NCBI RefSeq assembly: GCF_025148285.1
Contig: NZ_CP102268.1
Span: 1,724,001-1,788,000 of the forward strand
From: Marvinbryantia formatexigens DSM 14469
GTDB taxonomy: Bacteria > Bacillota > Clostridia > Lachnospirales > Lachnospiraceae
Reading direction: 5' to 3'
Length of the DNA: 64,000 nucleotides
A model generated the notes under the pieces. That model saw nothing but the letters and a program-made list of their open reading frames with translations, had not been told where the DNA came from and made no database searches. This document shows, piece after piece, positions 45,590-54,481 of this stretch (within the stretch, counting starts at the first letter, position 1; the number at the start of each line of letters is the position of its first letter). A program made the translations under genes and the position numbers.

Positions 45590-45619
45590 TATTTTCTTTT
45601 TATTTTCTGCGCGGGCCAA

Positions 45620-46909
45620 TTAACCTACACGCAGTTTAAACTTCTGAATTTCTTTTTCTGTTGAGACCTTCTCAATCTCTGCACCGAGACTGCGCAGCTT
45701 TTCTTCAAAATGCTCATAGCCGCGCTGGATGTAAACGATATCGTCTACGATGGTAATTCCCTCCGCAGCCAGACCGGCAATCACCAGCGCCGCGCCTGCC
45801 CTCAGATCCGGAGCACTTACCCGCGCCCCCGTAAATTTCTCCGTGCCGTAAATAACGGCTGTATTTCCTTCCACTCTGATGTCTGCGCCCATGCGCATCA
45901 GCTCGTCCACATATTTGAAACGGTTTTCAAAAATGCTCTCCGTCACCAGACTTGTTCCGTTTGCAAGCGCAAGCGCAACGCCGATCTGCGGCTGCATATC
46001 CGTGGGATATCCCGGATACGGCAAAGTCTTTACATTTGTGTTGTTGAGCCGCTTTGTGGCAACCACGCGGACCGCGTCGTCAAATTCCTCCACCTGGCAG
46101 CCGATTTCCACCAGCTTCGCTGTGGTAGCCTCCAGATGCTTCGGAATTACATTTTTTACAATGACGTCTCCCTTTGTGACTGCCGCTGCAAACATAAAGG
46201 TTCCCGCCTCAATCTGGTCCGGTATGATGGAATATTCTGTCGCATGGAGACGCTCCACGCCCCGTATGCGGATGATGTCTGTACCGGCGCCCTTGATGTT
46301 GGCACCCATGCTGTTCAGGAAGTTTGCCACATCTACAACATGCGGCTCCTTCGCAGCGTTTTCAATAACTGTACGTCCCTCTGCCATTGACGCCGCCATC
46401 ATGATGTTGATGGTCGCCCCTACGGAAACCGTATCCAGATATATGTGATTTCCTCTGAGACATTCCGCCTCGGCAATGATGGAGCCGTGCGAAATACGTG
46501 TTTTTGCGCCAAGCGCCTTAAAGCCTTTTAAGTGAAGGTCTATCGGGCGGCTCCCAATATTGCATCCACCCGGAAGCGGAACCTCCGCTCTTTTATATTT
46601 TCCAAGCAGTGCTCCCAGCAGATAGTAGGATGCTCTGATTTTCTTAATGTATTCGTAGTCTACACTTACGCTGCCGATGCTGGAGCCGTTTATCTGTACG
46701 GTTTTTCCGTGAGCTTCCACCGTTGCGCCGATTCCGCGGATTGCTCCAAGCAGCGCGTGTATGTCCTGCACATCCGGCAGGTTTTCAATTACAACTGTGT
46801 CATCTGTCATAATAGCCGCAGCAAGAATGCCAAGTGCCGCATTCTTGGCGCCACCGATTTCTACCTCGCCGACGAGAGGATTCCCGCCTTTGATAATATA
46901 CTGTTCCAT
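45620..46909 (-). CDS. murA: UDP-N-acetylglucosamine 1-carboxyvinyltransferase MurA
   Basis: First committed step of peptidoglycan synthesis: transfers enolpyruvyl from PEP to UDP-GlcNAc. 429 residues. The active-site cysteine (fosfomycin target) is in [33 protein letters not shown] at the N-terminus and the [17 protein letters not shown] block near the C-terminus are typical. It ends 30 bp upstream of the metK riboswitch and is read in the same direction. Bacilli and clostridia may carry two MurA types; which this is cannot be told here. Confidence 0.97.
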   Translation of the reverse strand: MEQYIIKGGNPLVGEVEIGGAKNAALGILAAAIMTDDTVVIENLPDVQDIHALLGAIRGIGATVEAHGKTVQINGSSIGSVSVDYEYIKKIRASYYLLGALLGKYKRAEVPLPGGCNIGSRPIDLHLKGFKALGAKTRISHGSIIAEAECLRGNHIYLDTVSVGATINIMMAASMAEGRTVIENAAKEPHVVDVANFLNSMGANIKGAGTDIIRIRGVERLHATEYSIIPDQIEAGTFMFAAAVTKGDVIVKNVIPKHLEATTAKLVEIGCQVEEFDDAVRVVATKRLNNTNVKTLPYPGYPTDMQPQIGVALALANGTSLVTESIFENRFKYVDELMRMGADIRVEGNTAVIYGTEKFTGARVSAPDLRAGAALVIAGLAAEGITIVDDIVYIQRGYEHFEEKLRSLGAEIEKVSTEKEIQKFKLRVG

Positions 46910-46986
46910 TGGACACCTCTGATATCTTATTTACACTCTTCCCCTGTGTATATCTTTTTTCCCCTTAAAAAACTAAAACAAATCCA

Positions 46987-47219
46987 GGCAGAGGCTCGGA
47001 AAGCCTCCGGCTTTCCTCCCTCGCTTCGCTCGTCAAATGCCCACAAACACAGGAAACTCCTGCAAGCTCGTTCTCTGTGTTTCTGTGTATTTTCTTTTTT
47101 TCACGAGCAGAGGCTCGGAAAGCCTTCGGCTTTCCTCCCTCGCTTCGCTCGTCAAATGCCCACAAACACAGATAACTGAGCAAGCTCGTTCTCTGTGTTT
47201 CTGTGCATTTTCCTCTGCC
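46987..47219. repeat. Two tandem copies of a 119-bp intergenic repeat
   Basis: The sequence beginning GCAGAGGCTCGGAAAGCC at 46988 recurs at 47107, a period of 119 bp; the copies share nearly all bases, with a short variable stretch after ACAAACACAG. Each contains a hairpin (GGAAAGCC/GGCTTTCC). The whole is bounded by GGCAGAGG (46987-46994) and CCTCTGCC (47212-47219). No credible gene lies in 46910-47314. Confidence 0.85.
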
Positions 47220-47314
47220 CTTAACGAACATTATAACACATTCTTTGGATTTGTAAACAAAAATTAATTTTCTGAAATAATTTTATCAGGATTTGACATG
47301 CTTTTGAAACAATA

Positions 47315-47953
47315 TCATGTACCGTTTTTCCCTGTTTTGGCGTTTCCGGCACTATATCTTGTTTTTATTTTTTTCCGTTTTCCAGCAGTTTCTTTTTTTC
47401 TGACAGAGCAGCCGAAGGTGCCGAGCAGTTCTCCGACGGCGTGGTATTCGCCGTGGGAATATACCAGCAGCCCGGCGTCGTTCAGGTGGAATTTTCCGTT
47501 TTGGTCAAGGTATTTTTCATCAACATGCACCGCCAGCACATCGGCAAGAAACATGTGATGGGAGCCGAGCTCCAGCACCTGCCGGACGCGGCACTCGATA
47601 TTGACCGGACATTCCCGGATGCCCGGCGCGGCGATATGCTGCGATTTTTCTTCGGTGAAGTGCAGTTCTGCAAATTTGTCCATGTCACGCCCGGACCGCA
47701 CGCCGCAGAGGTCTGTCTGGCGCGCAAGCTTTTCTGTTGTCAGATTAACCACAAATTCCCCCGTCTCCCGGAGAATGGGATAAGAATACCGCTCCGGGCG
47801 CACGGAAATATAAAGCATGGCGGGATTGGTACACACCGTTCCCGTCCATGCCACCGTAATAATATTTGCTTTTTCTCCCGGCTTCTGACAGCTCACCATA
47901 ACCGCCGGAAGCGGGTAGAGCATATTGCCGGCTTTCCAGATTTGTTTTCCCAA
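47315..47953 (-). CDS. Flavin-reductase-like FMN-binding protein
   Basis: A 212-residue protein of the flavin reductase-like/split-barrel family. Characteristic segments: MLYPLPAVMVSCQKPGEKANIITVAWTGTVCTNPAMLYISVRPERYSY and EFVVNLTTEKLARQTDLCGV, with a later LELGSHHMFLADVLAVHVDEKYL. It likely binds FMN; the electron acceptor is unknown. The C-terminal 25 residues are very basic (KKETAGKRKKIKTR). Monocistronic as far as seen; followed by the tandem repeats. Confidence 0.9.
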   Translation of the reverse strand: MGKQIWKAGNMLYPLPAVMVSCQKPGEKANIITVAWTGTVCTNPAMLYISVRPERYSYPILRETGEFVVNLTTEKLARQTDLCGVRSGRDMDKFAELHFTEEKSQHIAAPGIRECPVNIECRVRQVLELGSHHMFLADVLAVHVDEKYLDQNGKFHLNDAGLLVYSHGEYHAVGELLGTFGCSVRKKETAGKRKKIKTRYSAGNAKTGKNGT

Positions 47954-48096
47954 AGTTTTTCCTTTCCCCTGCAGGTCTGCGCTCTGCGTATATCACGCAG
48001 CATATTACATGCCGATGCCAGGCGGCACCAGATTTACGCACCTTTATATGCGTCGCCGCAGACAACATGGATCCCCGCGCTTTTGTGTGCACCGCA

Positions 48097-49749
48097 TTAC
48101 TGCTGCAGCGCAGAGAACAGCGCCGGTATCAGCTGCTTTTTGCGGGATACGATTCCCGGCAGAATGACCGAGCCGTTTTCCACAGTTTTGCCAAAAGCTT
48201 CCTTCACCAGCTTTTCCGATCCTTCCCCGAAGCACAGCAGCTCCGTAGATTCATTCAGAATGTCTGTCAGCATGAAAAACAGCATGGTAATCCGCTGGTT
48301 CTCAAGCGCCGTTTTCATATAGGCAAGCAGCTTTTCCTTCGCCCCCGCCAGCTCGCCCTCCGTCATGGAAGAAATCTGCGCAACGCCGAAGGTCGTTTCA
48401 TCCTGCTCAAACTTTTTAAAATCCTGATAAAAAATTTCTTCCGCAGTCTTGCTCTTCAGATTGCTGCCCGCGGCAAACATCGCCGACGCCAGCTTCTGAC
48501 AGTCGACTCCCGCCTTTTTCGCAAGCGCCTGCGCCGCCGCCTTATCCATCGGGGTGCAGGTGGGCGAACGGAACAGCAGCGTGTCGGAAATAATCGCCGC
48601 GCACATCAGTCCGGCAATTTTTTCCGGAATCTCGACCTGCTGCTCCTGGTACATCTGATAAATAATCGTGCACGTGCAGCCGACCGGCTGGTTGCGGAAA
48701 TAGACTGGCATCATGGTTTCCAGGGAACCGAGCCGGTGATGGTCGATAATCTCCATAATTTCCGCGCTCTCAATATTGTCGACCGCCTGGGAGGGCTCGT
48801 TGTGGTCCACCAGAATCAGCCGCCGTTTCTTAATGCCGAGCAGGTTCCGGCGGGAAATCGTTCCTACATAATGCCCGTTTTTATCCAGAATCGGGAAATC
48901 GCGGTGCCGCTTGCTCGCCATGATTTCCTTGATATCATCTGTAAAATCATCCTCAGAAAACGCGATAATCTCCCTGTCTTTCATGAAAAAGCGCACCGGC
49001 ATACTCTGGTTGATCAGATGCGCAACCGCATAGGTATCGTAGGGCGTTGCAATGATGGTGCAGCCCTTCTCCTTCGCAAGAATCTGAATCGTTTTGGTGA
49101 CGACGGCATCCCCGCAGATAATCAGACAGCCCGCCTTCATTTCGATGGCGCAGAGCTGCGTCTCGTAGCGGTTGCCAAGGATGACCATATCGTGCTCCTC
49201 GATATACGATTCCATAACCTCCGGGCTGGAGGCAGCCACGATAACCTTTCCTCTGTCAAAAAACGCCTCCGGGTCGCCCACATACAGGGTGCCGTCCAGT
49301 GTTTCCAGAATATTGCTGTACTGTGTACGCGCCTTGGAAAGAATGGCGTTATCCTCGACCGCCATGTAGGAGCGCGCAATATCGCCGATGCTGATCAGTC
49401 CCTCCAGCACATTTCCTTCTTTAATAATCGGCAGCGTCGTACCCTTCGTTTCGTTCAGAAGCGTCCATGCCTTTTTCAAGGAAATGTCGCTGGATACGCC
49501 CTGTGTCCGGCGAATCTCCATATCTTTCACCCGCGTTTTTACATTCGGCACATAGCCCGGCGCCTCCATATTAAATCTTTCCAGCACGTACTGCGTTTCC
49601 GTGCTCACATGACCGGCACGCTTTGCTATGTACTCCCCGGTGCCCGACTGATTTTTCAGATATGCGTAGGCGATTGCCGAGCAGATAGAATCTGTATCGG
49701 GATTTTTGTGACCAATTACATATATCTTGTCTTTATCGTTATGTTCCAT
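48097..49749 (-). CDS. Manganese-dependent inorganic pyrophosphatase with CBS and DRTGG domains
   Basis: Family II pyrophosphatase of 550 residues with nucleotide-regulated insert. N-terminal DHH part has VIGHKNPDTDSICSAIAYAY; then a CBS domain (about 65-125), a DRTGG-like region, a second CBS domain (ending around 305), the rest of the DHH part (LVDHNEPSQA, EIIDHHRLG) and a C-terminal DHHA2 domain. In related clostridial enzymes AMP/ADP inhibit and ATP or Ap4A activate. The start at 49749 is chosen; the TTG at 49761 has no better ribosome site. It lies after a 539 bp gene-poor gap. Confidence 0.95.
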   Translation of the reverse strand: MEHNDKDKIYVIGHKNPDTDSICSAIAYAYLKNQSGTGEYIAKRAGHVSTETQYVLERFNMEAPGYVPNVKTRVKDMEIRRTQGVSSDISLKKAWTLLNETKGTTLPIIKEGNVLEGLISIGDIARSYMAVEDNAILSKARTQYSNILETLDGTLYVGDPEAFFDRGKVIVAASSPEVMESYIEEHDMVILGNRYETQLCAIEMKAGCLIICGDAVVTKTIQILAKEKGCTIIATPYDTYAVAHLINQSMPVRFFMKDREIIAFSEDDFTDDIKEIMASKRHRDFPILDKNGHYVGTISRRNLLGIKKRRLILVDHNEPSQAVDNIESAEIMEIIDHHRLGSLETMMPVYFRNQPVGCTCTIIYQMYQEQQVEIPEKIAGLMCAAIISDTLLFRSPTCTPMDKAAAQALAKKAGVDCQKLASAMFAAGSNLKSKTAEEIFYQDFKKFEQDETTFGVAQISSMTEGELAGAKEKLLAYMKTALENQRITMLFFMLTDILNESTELLCFGEGSEKLVKEAFGKTVENGSVILPGIVSRKKQLIPALFSALQQ

Positions 49750-49840
49750 AAATACCCCCAAAAATTTCTTCTTCTGTTAAATGATAGCAGAAAATGCGGG
49801 ATTAGTAAAGCAGACATTCCAAAGAGATGAATAAACTAGC

Positions 49841-49969
49841 AACAGTTCAGACAGGTCTTTGCACTCGCTGCAAAGACCGTAAGAAAATGATACAAGAGTG
49901 CAAAAATCCCATCGCGAAGCGATTTTAAATGGATTTTTGCATATAACAGGGCAGCTTGGCTGAACTGTT
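49841..49969. repeat. 129-bp structured element with AACAGTTCAG terminal inverted repeats
   Basis: Ends AACAGTTCAG (49841-49850) and CTGAACTGTT (49960-49969) are inverted. Inside: 9-bp arms at 49855-49863 and 49869-49877; 11-bp arms at 49899-49909 and 49931-49941 enclosing TCGC-GAA-GCGA. The last 25 bp (49945-49969) match 7469-7493 with one mismatch. It lies upstream of the pyrophosphatase gene. Confidence 0.75.
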
Positions 49970-50044
49970 ACATAAACGATTACCTGGCAGACATGCCGTA
50001 TTCACTGCAGGCATTTGCCGCATGGCTGAGCAGTTGCTCCTGAA

Positions 50045-50173
50045 ATGAGGAGTGCCCCCGGCGTCTGGTACACCGGAGGCAATTATGAAAAAATTTATCT
50101 ATTAGTCGGAGTTGTTTCTTTAACTGTCTATAGTATAGCAACCAGATATGAACAAATTATGAACGCACCATAA
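50045..50173 (+). CDS. Possible 42-residue membrane peptide (weak)
   Basis: ATG at 50045 to TAA at 50171 encodes MRSAPGVWYTGGNYEKIYLL and a further hydrophobic stretch (VGVVSLTVYSIA) ending in a charged tail. One membrane helix is likely. There is no convincing ribosome site before this ATG; GGAGG at 50074-50078 instead precedes an ATG that reads only six codons. A small membrane peptide or type I toxin is possible, but chance is not excluded. The rest of 49970-50288 contains hairpins (for example 50055-50079) and AT-rich DNA. Confidence 0.25.
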   Translation: MRSAPGVWYTGGNYEKIYLLVGVVSLTVYSIATRYEQIMNAP

Positions 50174-50288
50174 ATTTATTGTAATTTTCCCCAATTTTTT
50201 TCTTTATATTTCCAACTTTTTGTCGTTTTTAACAGATTGCAGTGATAAAGCCTCCGTCAATTCCTGTTTCACTTTTCTCCGGCATCCC

Positions 50289-51353
50289 TTACAGCTTCAG
50301 CTTTGCAAACAGGGAACCCAGATTGGTGGATACGTCCTCAGACTTCGGCAGCTCGATGGTTTCCTCCTGGATTTCCTCCGCCGCAACGTCCTGCAGCGCT
50401 TTCATGCTGAGACTCAGCTTGCCGTCCTTCACCGCAATCACCTTTACTTTTACCTTATCGCCCACCTTCAGCACCGCCGACGGTGATTTGATACGCTTTT
50501 CGGAAATCTGCGATACATGGACAAGACCGCTCAGACCATTGCCGAGATTGATAAATGCGCCGTAGGGCTGAAGGGATTCCACCGTGCCCTCTGTCACAAG
50601 ACCAACCTCCACGTTGGAAATTCTGGCTTTCTTCTCTTCCGCCTCGCGCTCGCGCAGAATCTCTCTTGCAGAAAGTATCAGCTTTTTATCTTCCTCGTTT
50701 ACGTCGATTACCCGCAGCTCGACTTCTTTTCCAAGCCATTCCTCCAGATTTTCCACGTAATTCAGCGACAACTTTGATGCCGGTACAAATCCGCGGATAC
50801 CCTCTACATATACAACAACGCCCGCTTTTACCACGCCTGCAACCTTTGTCTTAATGATGGTCTGCTTCTCCATCAGCGTTTTCAGCCTGTCCCATGCAAG
50901 CACGTCGTTTGCCTCTTTGCGCGACAGCATAATCTGTCCCTGCCCGCCGTCTCTTCTGACAACCGTAGCGGAAATTTCGTCGCCGATATGAACCTCTTCC
51001 TTCACGTTGAAATTCGGGTCATCGGTAAAGTCCTCCACACGGATTACACCCTCTGTATAATATTTCAGATCCAGGGTGACTTCCGTATCCGACACGCCGA
51101 TTACCGTGCCTGTCAGCACATCCCCCTCGTGAATCTGCTTCAGAGACGCATTCAGCTCCGCCTCGTAATCCGCCATGCTCTCCGCAGGCGCCGCCTTCTC
51201 CGCTGCCGGTGCTTCCTTTGCAGCCTCCGTCTCCGCCGCTTTCGCCGGTTCTGCTTCTGCCGCAGATGCAGTCTCCGCCGTCTCTGTCTGTGCGGCTGCT
51301 TCTGCAGTCTGCGCCTGTGCAAGTTCTTCCGTTACCTTTACTTCATCTTCCAT
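50289..51353 (-). CDS. S1-domain RNA-binding protein (ribosomal protein S1-like)
   Basis: 354 residues. An Ala/Glu-rich acidic N-terminal tail (about 1-60) is followed by three S1 domains: about 76-145 (GDVLTGTVIGVSDTEVTLDL), 160-230 (IIKTKVAGVVKAGVVVYVEGIRGFVPASKL) and 248-320 (GLVTEGTVESLQPYGAFINLGNGLSGLVHVSQIS). Such short S1 proteins in clostridia are annotated as RpsA but may not be stable ribosome components. The promoter at 51385-51414 is strong. Confidence 0.92.
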   Translation of the reverse strand: MEDEVKVTEELAQAQTAEAAAQTETAETASAAEAEPAKAAETEAAKEAPAAEKAAPAESMADYEAELNASLKQIHEGDVLTGTVIGVSDTEVTLDLKYYTEGVIRVEDFTDDPNFNVKEEVHIGDEISATVVRRDGGQGQIMLSRKEANDVLAWDRLKTLMEKQTIIKTKVAGVVKAGVVVYVEGIRGFVPASKLSLNYVENLEEWLGKEVELRVIDVNEEDKKLILSAREILREREAEEKKARISNVEVGLVTEGTVESLQPYGAFINLGNGLSGLVHVSQISEKRIKSPSAVLKVGDKVKVKVIAVKDGKLSLSMKALQDVAAEEIQEETIELPKSEDVSTNLGSLFAKLKL

Positions 51354-51384
51354 TATCTTATCCTCCTGCCTTATCTTTATATGG

Positions 51385-51414
51385 AGTATACCACTTTTGC
51401 CCCCGCCTTTTCAA
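51385..51414 (-). promoter_or_regulatory. Promoter of the S1-domain protein gene
   Basis: On the minus strand TTGAAA (51414-51409), 18 bp, TATACT (51390-51385) preceded by TGG, an extended -10. It lies about 35 bp upstream of the start codon and just after the stop of the beta-propeller gene. Confidence 0.8.
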
Positions 51415-51427
51415 CATAAAACTTCTG

Positions 51428-53575
51428 TTAAAACTCCAGCTTTGCTTTCTGCTCAAATGCGTTCTCCATATCAAAGGCACGGATGCGTTCCCCGTTTATC
51501 AGATAAAAGGTATCGCCAATATAGATTCCGCGCACATCATCGTATGCATACCAGTTTGACTGCCGGTTCTCTCCTTCAGAAAGATTATACGTAAGAAGGT
51601 TCTGGAATCCGTCCTCATCATAGGAAAATACCAGATAATTATCATCACATACGAAACCGAGCAGATTCTTTTCCGGGTTTACCAGAACCGCCTTATAATT
51701 ATTCAGCCCGGCGCAGTAGCTGGCATCTTTTATGACATAACGGCTGATTTCCTTCACATCAGACGGGTCGGAAATATCAAACATGGACAGCTTGATGCCG
51801 GTGGTCATTCCCGTGCTTTCATCCGCCTCATAGCCGATGCCGAGCAGCCTGTCCTCCCCGTAAAAATGCAGATAAGAGGAGAAGCCCGTCACCTTCAGTG
51901 CTCCGATAATCTGCGGATTTTCCGGGTCCGATAAGTCCACGGAAAACAGGGGGTCTGTCTGCTTAAATGTCACAAAGTATCCGGTATCTCCGATAAATCT
52001 TGCGGAACGGATGGTTTCTCCCGGAGCAATATCGTCAATTTTTCCCACCAGCTCCATCTGCGCATCATAAACATAAAGTGCATTTATTTCATTGCCGTCG
52101 TTCCAGTCTGTCGCCACCACACGCAGGTAACCGTCATACTCGTCCAGCGAGAAGGTATCGTTCAGATAGCCCTTCAGCTCTGCCGCACCTGTTCCGCGGA
52201 TGTTCCCGTTTTCATAAGAGAATTTCATAATTTTTGTGACATTTCCGGTACCCTCACGCCACTCATTGCAGCAGATGAAAATACTCTGCCCGCTCACGTA
52301 GAACTGCTCCGCGCCGGATACCACCGCCTTGTGCGCGACCATTTCCGACGGCTCGCTGACATTTACGGAACCGATTACCAGATAACTGGTGCTCTGCAGC
52401 ACTTCCGGGATATAGATGTCGGACGCCTCCATTGTCACGCCGTTTACCAGAGGCATAATTCCGCTGTCCTCCTGCGTTTCCCCTATCACCGGCTGAAACC
52501 GGGTGAAAAGGTAGACATAATCGCCCACTTTTCTGCTGCTGTGATAATAGCCTTCCTGCTCCACGCTTCCGGTCAGCACCGGATTCTCCGGGTCCGAAAT
52601 ATCATATGTGACTATTCTGGCATAGTCATAATACTCTGTGGAATAAACATCTTCCGATTCTTCCTTCAGGCTGCTTCTGCTGCCGCTTGTCACAAGATTC
52701 AGAATATTCCCGCTGATATACATATCGCGCACAGATTCATCGAGCGTCTCCGGCTTGATTGTCTGAACCAGCTCCATCTGCTCCCCGCTGGCTCTGATAA
52801 TCTTTACCGAGCTGTTCCGCTTCATTATATAAATATATTCCCCGTCTGTTTTTACAATATCGCCCTCGTCCACACCCATTTCCCGCAGGTTGGTCTGCGA
52901 AAAATCCATGTCTGCGCCGGATGTGGATGCGGCGCTTCCCAAAGATGCCGCGGTCTCGTTTTCGACCGCTATTTCTCCCGTGTCGTAAGCCGTCTCCAGC
53001 TTCATCAGCGACGTATTGTCCGCCTGCTGATACTCCCTCAGCCGGTTGTAGAGCGTCTCCTCACTGTCCACCGGAGCAATCCCCTCCGGCAGCGATGCGT
53101 CTGCCGCTTCCGGCGCGCTCTCTGCCTGCCCCACAGCTTCCGTCTCCATGTCCTGCGCCGCGTCCTCTCTGGTCATGCCATCCTCCTGCTGCGCCATAGA
53201 CTTCTTCTGCTCAGCGGTGTCTGCGGATGCATCGTTCTCCTGCACCACGGCTCCCGTCTCCATGTCCTGCGCCGCGTCTGCCGCTTCCGGCGCGCTCTCT
53301 GCCTGCACCGCAGCTTCCGTTTCCGCCTGCAGAACCGCGCTCTCCCGTCCCTCTGTGATACCAAGCTGCCGCCCGGCTGTAAAAATCAGCACGACAGCCG
53401 CAGCCTCCGCAAGCAAAATTCCATATCTCCGCACAAATCCACGTAGTCTTTTACCAGTTTTCCCCTTTTTTTCTTCCTCCAGCTTCTTCTGCACATTTTC
53501 CGGGCGGAGCGTCTCCGGCACGTCGACGTCCTCCGCCGATTTTTTAATTTGATCTATCATTTTCTTTTCATCCAT
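51428..53575 (-). CDS. Membrane-anchored beta-propeller protein, possible anti-sigma partner
   Basis: 715 residues. An acidic cytoplasmic head of about 45 residues is followed by one membrane helix near 51-67, an extracellular Ala/Glu-rich linker with a duplicated segment (AESAPEAADA and DAAQDMET each twice), then a long beta-rich region (from about 215 to the end) of the secreted C-terminal beta-propeller type (PF09826-like): GDIVKTDGEYIYIM, then repeated VTYDISDPENPVLTGSVE-like blades. The start at 53575 has GGAGGGGAACATC; a longer frame lies in the sigma gene. It begins 16 bp after the ECF sigma gene, a position typical of anti-sigma factors. Confidence 0.85.
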   Translation of the reverse strand: MDEKKMIDQIKKSAEDVDVPETLRPENVQKKLEEEKKGKTGKRLRGFVRRYGILLAEAAAVVLIFTAGRQLGITEGRESAVLQAETEAAVQAESAPEAADAAQDMETGAVVQENDASADTAEQKKSMAQQEDGMTREDAAQDMETEAVGQAESAPEAADASLPEGIAPVDSEETLYNRLREYQQADNTSLMKLETAYDTGEIAVENETAASLGSAASTSGADMDFSQTNLREMGVDEGDIVKTDGEYIYIMKRNSSVKIIRASGEQMELVQTIKPETLDESVRDMYISGNILNLVTSGSRSSLKEESEDVYSTEYYDYARIVTYDISDPENPVLTGSVEQEGYYHSSRKVGDYVYLFTRFQPVIGETQEDSGIMPLVNGVTMEASDIYIPEVLQSTSYLVIGSVNVSEPSEMVAHKAVVSGAEQFYVSGQSIFICCNEWREGTGNVTKIMKFSYENGNIRGTGAAELKGYLNDTFSLDEYDGYLRVVATDWNDGNEINALYVYDAQMELVGKIDDIAPGETIRSARFIGDTGYFVTFKQTDPLFSVDLSDPENPQIIGALKVTGFSSYLHFYGEDRLLGIGYEADESTGMTTGIKLSMFDISDPSDVKEISRYVIKDASYCAGLNNYKAVLVNPEKNLLGFVCDDNYLVFSYDEDGFQNLLTYNLSEGENRQSNWYAYDDVRGIYIGDTFYLINGERIRAFDMENAFEQKAKLEF

Positions 53576-53591
53576 GATGTTCCCCTCCTCG

Positions 53592-54092
53592 TCATGCCAA
53601 CCAGGTTTCCATTTTTTCCAGCGCACGTTTCTGCCGGGAGCGTACCGTATTGTCATTCATCTGCAATATTTCTCCGATTTCCCGGCTGCTGTAGCCGCCG
53701 AAAATATGCATTGACAGAATCATGCGCTCCTCATCCGTCAGACGCGCGAACGCCATTTTCACATCCAGCCGCTCCCCGGCGTCTCCGTTTTCCACGCACA
53801 GCTCCTCCGGCAGCTCTTCTGTCCTGTCCATGTACCGCTTCAGGCAGCGGCGGCATTTGTTGGAAAGAATCCGGAATATCCAGTTTTTAAAGGATTCTTC
53901 TTTCCTCAGCGAGCCAATCTGCGCCCAGGCATCCGTCACGGTATCGCTGACGGCATCCTCCGCATCATGACGGTTTTTCAGCGTATAGAGCGCAAACCGG
54001 TATAAATCCTGGTATACGCCGCAATACAGCCGGGCAAATGCCTGCGTATCTCCTCTTTTCGCCTGCTTTACTAATTTCATTTGTTGTTCCAT
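53592..54092 (-). CDS. ECF-type RNA polymerase sigma factor
   Basis: 166-residue sigma-70 family protein. Region 2 is DTQAFARLYCGVYQDLYRFALYTLKNRHDAEDAVSDTVTDAW; region 4 is RLTDEERMILSMHIFGGYSSREIGEILQMNDNTVRSRQKRALEKME. A short linker joins them, as in extracytoplasmic-function sigma factors. The ribosome site is AGAGGGAAG. It is followed at 16 bp by a membrane beta-propeller gene that may hold it at the membrane. Its transcript appears to begin just upstream of a 37-bp minisatellite. Confidence 0.93.
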   Translation of the reverse strand: MEQQMKLVKQAKRGDTQAFARLYCGVYQDLYRFALYTLKNRHDAEDAVSDTVTDAWAQIGSLRKEESFKNWIFRILSNKCRRCLKRYMDRTEELPEELCVENGDAGERLDVKMAFARLTDEERMILSMHIFGGYSSREIGEILQMNDNTVRSRQKRALEKMETWLA

Positions 54093-54203
54093 AAACTTCC
54101 CTCTTTTTCATGTGGTAAGACTTTGCCGGGTGTAATCCGGACAGCCCGCCAGGCGCGCCTCATGTCCTTTCTCCGGCATCCCGCCAGATGTGCCCCGCGC
54201 CCG

Positions 54204-54408
54204 CTTTCCGGTGCGTCCAATCACCTGCTCCACGTACTCGTTTTCCGGCGCGTCCGGTTACATGCTCCACGCACCCGTTTTCCGGTGCGCCCGGTCGCCT
54301 GCTCCACGCACCCATTTTCCGGCGCGCCCGGTCGCCTGCTCCACGCACCCATTTTCCAGTGCGCCCGGTCGCCTGCTCCACGCGCCCGTTTTCCGGCGCG
54401 TCCGGTCG
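54204..54408. repeat. 37-bp minisatellite (five full units and a partial) in the sigma-factor leader
   Basis: Units at 54204-54240, 54241-54277, 54278-54314, 54315-54351 and 54352-54388, then a partial unit to about 54408. Each unit reads TTTTCCGGYGCGYCCGG, then a TGCTCCACGCACC segment. Units 2-5 are almost identical; the first is more diverged, and 54170-54203 may be a decayed earlier unit. 37 is not a multiple of three, and the frames on both strands shift, so it is not coding. It lies between the promoter at 54410-54438 and the sigma start at 54092. Confidence 0.92.
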
Positions 54409-54409
54409 G

Positions 54410-54438
54410 ATTATATCTTTACGTATATATAGTGTCAG
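54410..54438 (-). promoter_or_regulatory. Promoter upstream of the minisatellite and ECF sigma gene
   Basis: On the minus strand CTGACA (54438-54433), 17 bp, TATAAT (54415-54410). Transcription would begin near 54403, so nearly all of the repeat array would be in the 5' leader of the sigma-factor mRNA (about 310 nt). Confidence 0.7.
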
Positions 54439-54481
54439 AATCGCGGCGGTTTGTTGCATAAAAAAATACTTTTTTCAAATT

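Noticed and set aside
46965-47267. Short open frames within the 119-bp repeats
   Set aside because: Frames simply repeat with the DNA and have no start signals; treated as non-coding repeats.
48067-49830. 587-codon plus-strand frame opposite the pyrophosphatase
   Set aside because: The minus-strand product has clear DHH, CBS and DHHA2 motifs; the plus frame has none.
54204-54408. CRISPR-like array
   Set aside because: Units are contiguous without unique spacers, so it is a minisatellite, not a CRISPR array.
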